A DNA stretch of 64,000 nt from assembly GCA_902464485.1 (NCBI GenBank), contig CABQJJ010000002.1, positions 56,196 to 120,195 on the forward strand, in the 5' to 3' direction. Positions 49,016 to 57,182 of the stretch are shown one piece after another. The stretch is from an uncultured Collinsella sp. Lineage in GTDB: Bacteria; Actinomycetota; Coriobacteriia; Coriobacteriales; Coriobacteriaceae. The first letter of the stretch is position 1. Each line of letters opens with the position of its first letter. Under the pieces are notes generated by a model. It was not told the DNA's origin, ran no database searches, and saw only the letters and a list, made by a program, of their open reading frames with translations. The translations under genes and the position numbers were made by a program.

Positions 49016-50176
49016 ATGAAAAACCGTATGGTTTTGCTTTATATGGCGTTCGTTTTCCTGTCGAACTTCAGCACCATCTTGTATTTTCTGACGGTTTACC
49101 TTGAGTTTGTCGGATTCTCGATGGTGGCGATTTCTGGCATGATGATTGCATACCAAGTGAGCAAGTTCATTCTAGAGATTCCCACTGGCTTTATTGCTGA
49201 CAGGTTTGGGCGAAAGGCGAGTGGCCTCGTCGGCGTCGTGGGAATGCTCGGGTACTATGCCGCCCTGCTTCTCATCCGATCTCCCCTGCTTTTAATCGGC
49301 GCATTTGCTCTCAAAGGTTTTGCCGTCGCATGCGTGAGCGGATCCATCGAAGCGATTTATATTGACAGCGTCTCCCAGGAACAGCTCGTGAGACTTAATG
49401 TGGTTGAGCGACTCGTCTTCTATGCGTCTTATGCCCTTTCTGCTTGTGTGGGTGGTTCCATCTCGTCTGCCAGCGCGTATCTCATCGGTCTTTCGATCGA
49501 TATCATTGCAATGCTGTTGACGTTGGTTGTCGTTGCCTATATTCCTGAGGGACGAAGAGGGGACACCACTGTGACGCCCGGGCGTGGAATTAGCCCGAAG
49601 ATGATCGGTGCCGCTATTGCCTGTAATGGCATTCTTCGTTCAGCGTTCATCATGGACTGTTCTCAGGCATTTGCCTTCGTCGCCCTGGAAGACTTTTTCT
49701 CACTGTTGCTTGCGGGCCGCGGAATGAATGCCGTCGCTTCGGGCGTGACCATTGCGATCCAGCTCCTTGTCTCCGCCTCCATAGGGTTTATTGTGCCCAG
49801 TGTGATTGCTCGTGTCGACAAGGGCCGTTTTGCGCGTATTTGCGGCATCATTCGCTTAGCATTGACAGCTTTGTTTTTGATTCCCCTTACTCCGGCTAAT
49901 TTGCTGCCCGTGTTCTATGTACTGCAGACGGTTGCGTACTCGTTGTTTGCCCCAATCAAATACTCAGTTTTTCAAAATGCTGCCGATTCATCGATGCGCT
50001 GTTCACTGATTTCGGTTCAAAGCCAGATGGTGGCGGCGGGCGCCGTTCTTTTCTATCTGCTCAATGCTGTGTTGAGTAGCGTTGTGGGTATTCGGGTTGT
50101 GCTGCTTGTTGCGCTTGCGATTTCTTCTCTGGCGTATGTCCCCGCGTTATTTCGCCTTACAAGTCAAAGGTCATGA
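49016..50176 (+). CDS. MFS transporter
   Basis: The 386-residue protein has about 12 membrane helices. It carries the loop 2-3 signature IADRFGRKASGLVGVVG after FILEIPTGF, typical of drug-efflux or uncharacterised MFS proteins. GGAGGGC precedes the ATG at 49016. An in-frame GTG/ATG region upstream has no ribosome site. Together with the LysR gene it forms an AT-richer island, likely acquired. The substrate cannot be predicted. Confidence 0.88.
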   Translation: MKNRMVLLYMAFVFLSNFSTILYFLTVYLEFVGFSMVAISGMMIAYQVSKFILEIPTGFIADRFGRKASGLVGVVGMLGYYAALLLIRSPLLLIGAFALKGFAVACVSGSIEAIYIDSVSQEQLVRLNVVERLVFYASYALSACVGGSISSASAYLIGLSIDIIAMLLTLVVVAYIPEGRRGDTTVTPGRGISPKMIGAAIACNGILRSAFIMDCSQAFAFVALEDFFSLLLAGRGMNAVASGVTIAIQLLVSASIGFIVPSVIARVDKGRFARICGIIRLALTALFLIPLTPANLLPVFYVLQTVAYSLFAPIKYSVFQNAADSSMRCSLISVQSQMVAAGAVLFYLLNAVLSSVVGIRVVLLVALAISSLAYVPALFRLTSQRS

Positions 50177-50209
50177 GCGACCAGGCATCGATAACTTATA
50201 TATCAACGC

Positions 50210-50243
50210 AATAAACCCGAGCGCGAGGGCGTTTGGGTTTATT
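50210..50243 (+). terminator. Terminator after the MFS gene
   Basis: AATAAACCC (50210-50218) pairs perfectly with GGGTTTATT (50235-50243), with GC pairs closing the loop. It is AT-closed, so of moderate strength. Confidence 0.7.
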
Positions 50244-50296
50244 ATTGAAGCGTATGTAACCTGGCGGCGCCACACCGCCTGTTAGTAGGGAGACAC

Positions 50297-51475
50297 ATGA
50301 ACGTTCTGGTCGTCAACGCAGGATCTTCGACCCTTAAGTATCAGGTCATCGATACCAAGTCCCACAAGGTGTCCGCAAAGGGCTCCTGCGAGCGCGTCTG
50401 CTTTACCGGCGGTACCTTCACCCACGCTGCCAACGGCTCCAAGAAGGTGACCGAGAACATCGAGTTCCCCGACCACAAGGTCGCCATCGAGGTCGTCCTG
50501 AAGGACCTCGAGGCCAACGGCGTCAAGATCGAGGGCATTGGCCACCGCATCGTTCAGGGCGGTTGGTACTTTGGCGATTCCTCCCTCGTTGACGAGGACG
50601 TTCTCGCCAAGATTCGCGAGGTTGCCCCGCTCGCCCCGCTGCACAACAACCCCGAGGCCAACGTTATCGAGTACTGCCTGGAGCAGTATCCCGACCTGCC
50701 CAACGTCACGGTCTACGACACCGCTTTCCACTTCAACATGCCTGAGGTCGCCAAGACCTACGCCCTGCCCAAGGACGTCTGCGACAAGCTGCACATCCGT
50801 AAGTACGGCGCCCACGGCACCAGCTACCGCTACATCTCCAAGAAGGTTGCCGAGATGACCAACGGCGAGGCTCGCAAGGTCGTCGTGTGCCACATCGGTT
50901 CCGGCGCTTCCCTGTGCGCCATCGAGGACGGCAAGTGCATGGACACCACCATGGGCTTGACGCCGCTCGACGGCGTCATGATGGGCACCCGCTGCGGCTC
51001 CATCGACCCTGCTACCGTGTGCTACCTGCAGCGCGAGGGTGGCTACACCTTCGATGAGGTCGACGAGATGATGAACAAGAAGTCCGGCCTTTTGGCTGTG
51101 ACCGGTGGCAAGACCAACGACTGCCGCAACGTTGAGGAGCTCGCCGCTGCCGGCGACCCCGAGGCTCAGCTCGCCTTCGATATGTTCGTCTACAAGATTG
51201 CCGCCAAGGCCGCCGAGATGGCCACCTCCATGTGCGGCATGGACACCCTGGTCTTTACCGCCGGCATCGGCGAGCACGCTCCGGCCGTCCGCGCCGGCGT
51301 GGCCGATCGTCTGGCCTTTATGGGTGTCAAGATGGATCACGCCCGCAACGCCCTGCGTGGCGACGGCGCTTGGTGCCTGTCCGCCAAGGATTCCAAGGTC
51401 AAGATTTTCGTCATCCCCACGGACGAGGAGTTCATGATCGCTTCCGACGTCGAGCGCATCGTCAACGGTAAGTAA
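50297..51475 (+). CDS. ackA: Acetate kinase, divergent paralogue 1
   Basis: The 392-residue product belongs to the acetate kinase family: MNVLVVNAGSSTLKYQV, GIGHRIVQGG, AFHFNMPEVAKTYALPKD, MGTRCGSIDPATVCYLQ, VFTAGIGEHAP and PTDEEFMIA. Two otherwise invariant positions differ: KYGAHGTSYRY has Tyr where HGTSH is usual, and CHIGSGASLC has Ser where HLGNGAS is usual. Both lie at the active site in the family, so substrate or rate may differ from paralogue 2 directly downstream. GGGAG precedes the ATG. Codon use suggests high expression. Confidence 0.93.
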   Translation: MNVLVVNAGSSTLKYQVIDTKSHKVSAKGSCERVCFTGGTFTHAANGSKKVTENIEFPDHKVAIEVVLKDLEANGVKIEGIGHRIVQGGWYFGDSSLVDEDVLAKIREVAPLAPLHNNPEANVIEYCLEQYPDLPNVTVYDTAFHFNMPEVAKTYALPKDVCDKLHIRKYGAHGTSYRYISKKVAEMTNGEARKVVVCHIGSGASLCAIEDGKCMDTTMGLTPLDGVMMGTRCGSIDPATVCYLQREGGYTFDEVDEMMNKKSGLLAVTGGKTNDCRNVEELAAAGDPEAQLAFDMFVYKIAAKAAEMATSMCGMDTLVFTAGIGEHAPAVRAGVADRLAFMGVKMDHARNALRGDGAWCLSAKDSKVKIFVIPTDEEFMIASDVERIVNGK

Positions 51476-51639
51476 TCGATGCAAGGGGAGGGGACTGGAT
51501 GGCCCTGTGCCGTTCAGCCCCCTTTTACGCTCTTTGGGCGAAGAGTTTAATAGATATTTATTGGATTCTGATAACTTCTTATTAAGGGTACGGCCGCCTT
51601 ATAGGTTTGCCGACCGTACTGTAATCACGAAGGAGTCTC

Positions 51640-52818
51640 ATGAACGTACTTGTTGTCAACGCCGGCAGCTCGAGCCTTAAATATCAGCTTTTGGATACCG
51701 ATACCCGCGAGGTTTTCGCCAAGGGTAACTGCGAGCGTATCGGCTCGGAGATGGGTATCTTTGGCCACTCCGAGAACGGTGGTGCCAAGCAGACCGAGGA
51801 GATTCCTTTTCCTGATCATCGCTGCGCCATTGCGCGCGTGCTCGAGGAGCTCGAGAAGACCGACTTTACGATCGATGGCATCGGCCACCGTATCGTTCAG
51901 GGTGGCTGGCACTTCGATGATTCCGCGGTCGTCGACGATGAGGTCATGGCCAAGATTCTTGAGGTGGCCCCCTTGGCTCCGCTGCACAACTACGGTGAGG
52001 CCGCGGCGATTGAGTATTGCCGCGAGAAGTATCCGGAGCTGCCCAACGTGGCTGTCTTCGACACTTCGTTCCATATGACTATGCCCGAGGTTGCCTACAC
52101 CTACGCGCTGCCCAAGGACGTGTGCGATAAGTATCATGTGCGCAAGTACGGCGCCCATGGAACGAGCCACCGCTACGAGTGGATGATGGCCAAGGAGATC
52201 CTGGGTTCGCGCTGTCACCGTCTGCTCTCGTGCCATCTGGGCAACGGCGCTTCGCTCGCCGCCATTGAGGACGGTGTGTGCCGCGATACCACGATGGGTC
52301 TCACACCGCTCGACGGCCTGATGATGGGCACCCGTTGTGGCTCCATTGACCCGGCTACCGTGTGCTACCTCCAACGCGAGGGCGGCTACAGCTACCAGGA
52401 AGTCGATGACATGATGAACAAGCAGTCTGGTCTGCTTGCCATCTCGGGCATCTCCAATGACGCCCGCGACATCCGTACGCGCGCCTCCGAGGGCGACGAG
52501 CGCTGCCTGCTCGCCTTCGATATGTTCGCCTACAAGGCCATGCAGCAGGCTGGCTCCATGATCGCTTCCATGGCGGGCGTGGACACCATCACCTTTACCG
52601 CCGGCATTGGCGAGAACGACTGGTCGATTCGTAAGGCCTTCTGCGACTGCTTTGAGTGGCTGGGCGTACGCATCGACAGCAACAAGAATCGCGAGGCCGT
52701 GGGTAACGGCCCGCAGGTCATCAGCGCCGCCGGCTCCGCCGTCACGGTCATGGTCATCCCCACCGACGAGGAATACATGATCGCCCATGACGTCGAACGC
52801 CTGACCGCGAACAACTAG
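51640..52818 (+). CDS. ackA: Acetate kinase, canonical paralogue 2
   Basis: A 392-residue acetate kinase making ATP and acetate from acetyl phosphate. It keeps all canonical motifs: VVNAGSSSLKYQLLD, KYGAHGTSHRYEW, CHLGNGASLAAIEDG, MGTRCGSIDP, TFTAGIGENDW and PTDEEYMIAHD. It lies 164 bases after paralogue 1, with its own AT-rich upstream region and AAGGAG site, so it may be separately transcribed. It faces pta, the enzyme producing its substrate. A terminator follows at 52841. Confidence 0.95.
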   Translation: MNVLVVNAGSSSLKYQLLDTDTREVFAKGNCERIGSEMGIFGHSENGGAKQTEEIPFPDHRCAIARVLEELEKTDFTIDGIGHRIVQGGWHFDDSAVVDDEVMAKILEVAPLAPLHNYGEAAAIEYCREKYPELPNVAVFDTSFHMTMPEVAYTYALPKDVCDKYHVRKYGAHGTSHRYEWMMAKEILGSRCHRLLSCHLGNGASLAAIEDGVCRDTTMGLTPLDGLMMGTRCGSIDPATVCYLQREGGYSYQEVDDMMNKQSGLLAISGISNDARDIRTRASEGDERCLLAFDMFAYKAMQQAGSMIASMAGVDTITFTAGIGENDWSIRKAFCDCFEWLGVRIDSNKNREAVGNGPQVISAAGSAVTVMVIPTDEEYMIAHDVERLTANN

Positions 52819-52840
52819 CGCGCCAGTTTGCAATTGAACG

Positions 52841-52876
52841 AAAGGCCTCCAGAGCAACAGTTCCGGAGGCCTTTTT
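52841..52876 (+). terminator. Terminator of the second acetate kinase gene
   Basis: A perfect 10-bp stem AAAGGCCTCC/GGAGGCCTTT with a 14-base loop and five T. Confidence 0.88.
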
Positions 52877-52924
52877 CTAGCGAGCGGACGGCGGAAACTT
52901 CATCTCATTTTGAACGCGGATTCT

Positions 52925-53063
52925 GGGACACACTTTCCGTTTGGGGCAGATTGCGGAAAGTACGACCCACAGCAAAGCAAAATTCCGTCCCGCAGTTTCC
53001 CAAACAGCCCCCAAACGGAAGCCGCATCCCACAATCCGCCTCCAAACCGGGACACGCTTTCCG
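52925..53063. repeat. Degenerate GGGACA-type inverted and direct repeats
   Basis: TTCCGTTTGGGG (52935-52946) and CCCCAAACGGAA (53009-53020) are a perfect 12-bp inverted pair. GGGACACACTTTCCG (52925-52939) and GGGACACGCTTTCCG (53049-53063) are near-identical direct copies. This stretch, and the following bases to 53228, has no credible gene although several frames are open. Confidence 0.55.
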
Positions 53064-53228
53064 GCACAACAACCGCTGAAGCCCACCGACTTTTCATTCT
53101 CCAAAGTGATCACCACCAGCAACGCCTGCGCTCCCAGCAACGATACCCATCCATTCAGATCTTCAGCTCCAGCTCGTAGCCAAGCCGCCGTCCACCCCAG
53201 ATACCCTAATTGCTACGTTGCGGTAGAA

Positions 53229-53353
53229 GGCCGTACGGGCTAACCCCTGAAAACAATCCGCAGACCAGAAACGCCCCCGTTCGTAGCTCCGGAGGAGCAG
53301 AACGGGGGCGTTTCATTGGTCGAGGACGTTTTCAGGGGTTAGCCCGTACGACC
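53229..53353. repeat. Nested palindromic element between ackA and pta
   Basis: Outer arms 53229-53254 and 53328-53353 match at 25 of 26 positions (core GTACGGGCTAACCCCTGAAA). Inside, GAAACGCCCCCGTTC (53269-53283) pairs perfectly with 53299-53313, itself closed by GACCA/TGGTC. It sits between convergent genes and ends 19 bases before the pta stop. Confidence 0.8.
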
Positions 53354-53371
53354 TTCGGACGAGTGCGTACG

Positions 53372-54352
53372 CTATTCAGCCATCTGAGCCTGGACGGCGG
53401 TGATGGCCACGACGCCCACGATGTCGTCGGCAGAGCAGCCGCGCGACAGGTCGTTGACCGGCTTGGCGATGCCCTGCAGGATGGGGCCGTAGGCGTCGGC
53501 GCCGGCGAAGCGCTGGACCAGCTTGTAGCCGATGTTGCCTGCTTCGAGGTCGGGGAACACGAGCACATTGGCCTTGCCGGCGACGGAGGAGCCGGGGGCC
53601 TTGAGCTGGGCGACGGTGGGGACGATAGCGGCATCGAGCTGCAGGTCGCCGTCGATGGCGAGCTCGGGAGCCTTCTCCTTGCAGAACTTCACGGCCTCCT
53701 GGACCTTCTTGGCGACCTCGCCACCGGCGGAGCCCATGGTGGAGTAGGAGAGCATGGCCACGTGCGGCTCAACGTTGCCCATGAAGGTGGACCAGGAGTG
53801 GGCCGAGGCGATGGCAATTTCGGAGAGCTCGTCAGAGGACGGGTTGATGTTGAGGCCGCAGTCGGCGAAGATCAGCGTGCCGTCGGTGCCGAACTGCGGG
53901 GTATCGGTGCACATCACGAAGAAGGCCGAGACCAGCTTGGTGCCAGGGGCGGTCTTGAGAATCTGCAGCGCGGGACGCAGGGTGTCGGCAGTGGAGTGAC
54001 AGGCGCCGGAGACCAGGCCGTCGGCATCGCCCATCTTGACCATCATGGTGCCAAAGTAGGTGGTGTCCATCACCTGGGCGCGAGCCTGCTCGATGGTGAC
54101 GCCCTTCTTGGCGCGGAGCTCGGCAAACTTTTGCGCGTACTCCTCGTGCTTCTCGGCATTGCGCGGATCGATGACGGTGGCGCCGGGAACGTTGATTTCC
54201 TCAGGGTTGCCCAGGATGACGATCTTGGCCAGACCCTCCTCGATGATCTTGGTGGCCGCGACGATGGTGCGCGGATCCTCACCCTCGGGCAGGACAATCG
54301 TCTTAAGATCGGCCTTGGCGGCAGACTTCATACGGTTTAGAAAATCGCTCAT
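53372..54352 (-). CDS. pta: Phosphate acetyltransferase
   Basis: The 326-residue single-domain Pta converts acetyl-CoA and phosphate to acetyl phosphate, the substrate of acetate kinase. Motifs: IVLPEGEDPRTIVAA, GTMMVKMGDADGLVSGACH, FADCGLNINPSSDEL, MLSYSTMGSAGG, LQLDAAIVPTVAQLKAPGS and VLVFPDLEAGNIGYKLVQR. AAGGAG lies four bases before the ATG. It converges on the two ackA genes. Confidence 0.96.
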   Translation of the reverse strand: MSDFLNRMKSAAKADLKTIVLPEGEDPRTIVAATKIIEEGLAKIVILGNPEEINVPGATVIDPRNAEKHEEYAQKFAELRAKKGVTIEQARAQVMDTTYFGTMMVKMGDADGLVSGACHSTADTLRPALQILKTAPGTKLVSAFFVMCTDTPQFGTDGTLIFADCGLNINPSSDELSEIAIASAHSWSTFMGNVEPHVAMLSYSTMGSAGGEVAKKVQEAVKFCKEKAPELAIDGDLQLDAAIVPTVAQLKAPGSSVAGKANVLVFPDLEAGNIGYKLVQRFAGADAYGPILQGIAKPVNDLSRGCSADDIVGVVAITAVQAQMAE

Positions 54353-54583
54353 GTTACTCCTTACAAGCGTTTCGCTAAGCTCCAGGCACTCGGCTGTTCA
54401 CGAATAAACCCGCTGCTAGCGGGTTTACCTTTCAGTTATGTACACCTTGGTGCTTGAGCTTTCCTTGTGTGGCAACATCATTATAGGACTCAATAGCGCT
54501 ATAATCGCTCTGATAAAAATGTCTCGCAGAATGTTTGAGACAAGCCCAGCTGACAAGCTCGGGGCTTTTGACAAGGAGTATCG
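54353..54583. promoter_or_regulatory. Divergent promoter region of pta and glf
   Basis: A perfect -10 TATAAT (54500-54505) sits inside AGCG-CTATAAT-CGCT, a short palindrome, and probably serves glf; no clear -35 is found. CCGCTAGCAGCGGG-like symmetry near 54410 may belong to the pta leader. Confidence 0.45.
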
Positions 54584-55786
54584 ATGCAGATTACCTCAGG
54601 CCTGCCTGAAGGCTTTAATGCCGGCGCATATGACATGATCGTCGTCGGTGCCGGGTACGCCGGTTCCGTTTGTGCCCGCCGTCTTGCCGAGACCATCGGC
54701 TATCGCGTTGCCGTTTTGGAGCGCCGCAGCCACATTGCGGGCAATGCCTACGACTGCGCTGACGAGGCCGGAATCCTGGTCCACGAGTACGGTCCGCATA
54801 TCTACCATACCTTTAACGAGCGCGTCCACAATTTTCTGTCTCGCTTTACTAAGTGGACGGACTACCAGCACAAGGTGCTCGCCAATATCAACGGCACCCT
54901 CATGCCTGTGCCCTTTAACCACGAGAGTCTCAAGCTCGCCTTTGGTGATGAGCGCGGCGAGGAGTTGTATCAGAAGCTCGTGGAGACCTTTGGCAAGGAT
55001 GTCAAGGTGCCCATCATGGAGCTGCGCAAGAAGAATGACCCTGACTTGGCCGAGGTTGCCGATTACGTCTACGAGAACGTCTTTTTGCATTACACCATGA
55101 AACAGTGGGGCCAGACTCCCGACCAGATCGATCCCTCGATTACCGGCCGCGTTCCCGTGTTTGTGGGCGACGATGACCGCTACTTCCCGCAGGCTCCCTT
55201 CCAGGGCATGCCGCAGGACGGCTACACCGCTCTGTTCGAGCACATGCTCGACCACGATCTGATTGATGTGTTCTGCGACGTGGATGCCCGCGACCTCTTT
55301 GAGATCGACGAGACTACCGTCAAGATCGACGGCAAGGTCTATGGCGGCGAGATCGTCTACACTGGTCCGCTCGACGAGCTGTTCAACCTCGACCTGGGCG
55401 CTCTGCCGTACCGTACGCTCGACATGAAGTTCGAGACGCTCGATATGGATCAGTTCCAGCCCGTGGGCACCGTCAACTACACCACGAGCGAGGACTACAC
55501 CCGCATTACCGAGTTCAAGAACATGACTGGCCAGGTCCTGCCCGGCAAGACCACCATCATGAAGGAGTACTCCAAGGCCTATACTCCCGGTTCGGGCGAG
55601 ACGCCCTACTACGCCATTCTTGAGCCCGAGAACCGTGAGCTCTACGAGCGCTATCTTGAGCGCGTCCAGAATCTGACGAACTTCCACCCGGTGGGTCGCC
55701 TGGCCGAGTATCGTTACTACGACATGGACGCTGTGACTAACTCCGCTCTCGACCTTTCGGATGAGATTATCGCCTGCCATGCATAA
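54584..55786 (+). CDS. glf: UDP-galactopyranose mutase
   Basis: A 400-residue FAD enzyme that makes UDP-galactofuranose for surface glycans. The FAD-binding start is YDMIVVGAGYAGSVCARRLA with VLERRSHIAGNAYD. HEYGPHIYHTFNERV, NHESLKLAFG-type substrate residues, TGRVPVFVGDDDRYFPQAPF and IVYTGPLDELFN follow the family. AAGGAG is eight bases before the ATG. It overlaps the glycosyltransferase by eight bases, so the galactofuranose made is probably used by that enzyme. Confidence 0.96.
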   Translation: MQITSGLPEGFNAGAYDMIVVGAGYAGSVCARRLAETIGYRVAVLERRSHIAGNAYDCADEAGILVHEYGPHIYHTFNERVHNFLSRFTKWTDYQHKVLANINGTLMPVPFNHESLKLAFGDERGEELYQKLVETFGKDVKVPIMELRKKNDPDLAEVADYVYENVFLHYTMKQWGQTPDQIDPSITGRVPVFVGDDDRYFPQAPFQGMPQDGYTALFEHMLDHDLIDVFCDVDARDLFEIDETTVKIDGKVYGGEIVYTGPLDELFNLDLGALPYRTLDMKFETLDMDQFQPVGTVNYTTSEDYTRITEFKNMTGQVLPGKTTIMKEYSKAYTPGSGETPYYAILEPENRELYERYLERVQNLTNFHPVGRLAEYRYYDMDAVTNSALDLSDEIIACHA

Positions 55787-56810
55787 AGTCATAACATTCG
55801 GTATTCCCTCGTATAACGCCGCCAAGGATATGGACCATTGCATCACCTCCATTCTGGAGGGGAGCAATTACGCCACCGATATCGAGATTATCGTGGTGGA
55901 TGACGGCTCCAAGGATGAGACGGCCGCCAAGGCCGACGAGTGGGAGGCGCGTTACCCCGGCATTATACGTGCGGTGCATCAGGAGAACGGTGGTCACGGT
56001 ATCGCCGTTCTTTCGGGCTTGCGCGAGGCGCAGGGCACGTACTACAAGGTTGTCGATTCAGACGACTGGCTCGACACTGCGGCCCTTTCGACCATGTTGT
56101 CGATTCTTCGCGGCTTTGAGGAGCGCGACCAGCGCGTCGACCTGTTTATCTCGAACTACGTGTACGAGAAGGTTTACGAAGGCACGCATACTGCCATTGG
56201 CTATAAGTTTGCCTTGCCCCGCAAGAAGATTTTTACCTGGGACCAGATTGGTCATTTCCGCCTGGACCAGAATTTACTCATGCACAGCCTGTGCTATCGC
56301 ACGGATGTGCTGCGCGCATCCAATCTGCCCATGCCGCCGCACACGTTCTACGTAGACAACATCTACGCCTACGTGCCGCTACCGCGTTGCAAGACCATGT
56401 ACTACGCCGACATCGACCTCTATCGCTACTTCATTGGCCGCGAGGGCCAGAGCGTCAACGAGGCCACGATGGTCAAGCGTCTGGACCAGCAGTTCCGCGT
56501 GACGCGCATCATGATGGAGTCGTTCCACCTGTACAGCGATGTCGAGTCGTCGCGTCTGCGCTCGTACATGATGGGCTATTTCACCATGATGATGGCAATC
56601 TGCTCGGTACTCACTAAGCTTTCCGATGAGGATTGCGCTGACGAGCGCCTGAAGACGCTGTGGAATGATTTGAAGGCCTACGACGAGCGCATGTATCGTC
56701 GTGCACGCTACGGTGTGGTCGGCTTCTTCACCAACCTGCACGGGCGGGCTGGAGACAAAACCACACTCGGCCTATACCGCCTTGCCTCAAAGATCTTCAA
56801 ATTCAACTAG
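55779..56810 (+). CDS. Family 2 glycosyltransferase
   Basis: The 343-residue product is a GT-A fold transferase: TFGIPSYNAAKDMDHCI, the nucleotide loop IIVVDDGSKDETAA, ENGGHGIAVLSGLREAQG and the metal-binding VVDSDDWLDTAAL. The C-terminal part is helical, without membrane segments. The start ATG at 55779 overlaps the glf stop by eight bases. Acceptor and sugar are unknown; coupling to glf suggests galactofuranosyl transfer. Confidence 0.88.
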   Translation: MHKVITFGIPSYNAAKDMDHCITSILEGSNYATDIEIIVVDDGSKDETAAKADEWEARYPGIIRAVHQENGGHGIAVLSGLREAQGTYYKVVDSDDWLDTAALSTMLSILRGFEERDQRVDLFISNYVYEKVYEGTHTAIGYKFALPRKKIFTWDQIGHFRLDQNLLMHSLCYRTDVLRASNLPMPPHTFYVDNIYAYVPLPRCKTMYYADIDLYRYFIGREGQSVNEATMVKRLDQQFRVTRIMMESFHLYSDVESSRLRSYMMGYFTMMMAICSVLTKLSDEDCADERLKTLWNDLKAYDERMYRRARYGVVGFFTNLHGRAGDKTTLGLYRLASKIFKFN

Positions 56811-56842
56811 CTGCTGAGTAATCGCTGCTGATAGGTTGACTG

Positions 56843-56952
56843 GGCCCCTTGGCCTTTAGTTTGCTACCGCGAACAGTCCTGCTCGCACGGAAAGCGCATT
56901 AAGTGCTTTCCGGCTCGTGCGGAACTTGTATCAAACTAAAGGCCAAGGGGCC
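56843..56952. repeat. Nested palindromic element A (conserved core, forward)
   Basis: Outer arms of 21 bases pair perfectly (GGCCCCTTGGCCTTTAGTTT region, 56843-56863 with 56932-56952). The 68-base core contains ACAGTCCT, GCTCGCACG, a hairpin GGAAAGCGC-ATTAA-GTGCTTTCC and CGGCTCGTGCGGAACT. The core is shared, reversed, with the element at 57046-57170, while the outer arms are unrelated. Confidence 0.82.
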
Positions 56953-57045
56953 TCGGCTATAAGAATTGATTGTCAGACCGCCTGAATTTGAAGATCTTAG
57001 ACGCGCGGTACAAAGGGGCCTGGACTGAAGAGAATCTGGTTGGTA

Positions 57046-57170
57046 GGTTGCCCGGTGGGTCTTGGTTATGTTTGTCGCGAGTTCCGCACGAGCCGAAGAG
57101 CACTTAATGTGCTCTTCGTGCGAGCCAGGACTGTAGAGCAGCAAACATAACCAAGCCCCACCGGGCAACC
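57046..57170. repeat. Nested palindromic element B (same core, reversed)
   Basis: Outer arms of 29 bases match at 28 positions (GTTGCCCGGTGGG...ATGTTTG, 57046-57074 with 57142-57170). The reversed core reads ACAGTCCTGGCTCGCACG, a perfect hairpin GAAGAGCAC-ATTAA-GTGCTCTTC, then CGGCTCGTGCGGAACT. Stem bases differ from element A in paired fashion. Both cores are bordered by GTTTG and CAAAC. The 93 bases between A and B show nothing. Confidence 0.82.
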
Positions 57171-57182
57171 GGTCAGGTTAGG

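Noticed and set aside
52877..53243. Several 65-100 codon frames between ackA and pta
   Set aside because: All run through inverted and direct repeats on both strands, with no ribosome sites or conserved motifs.
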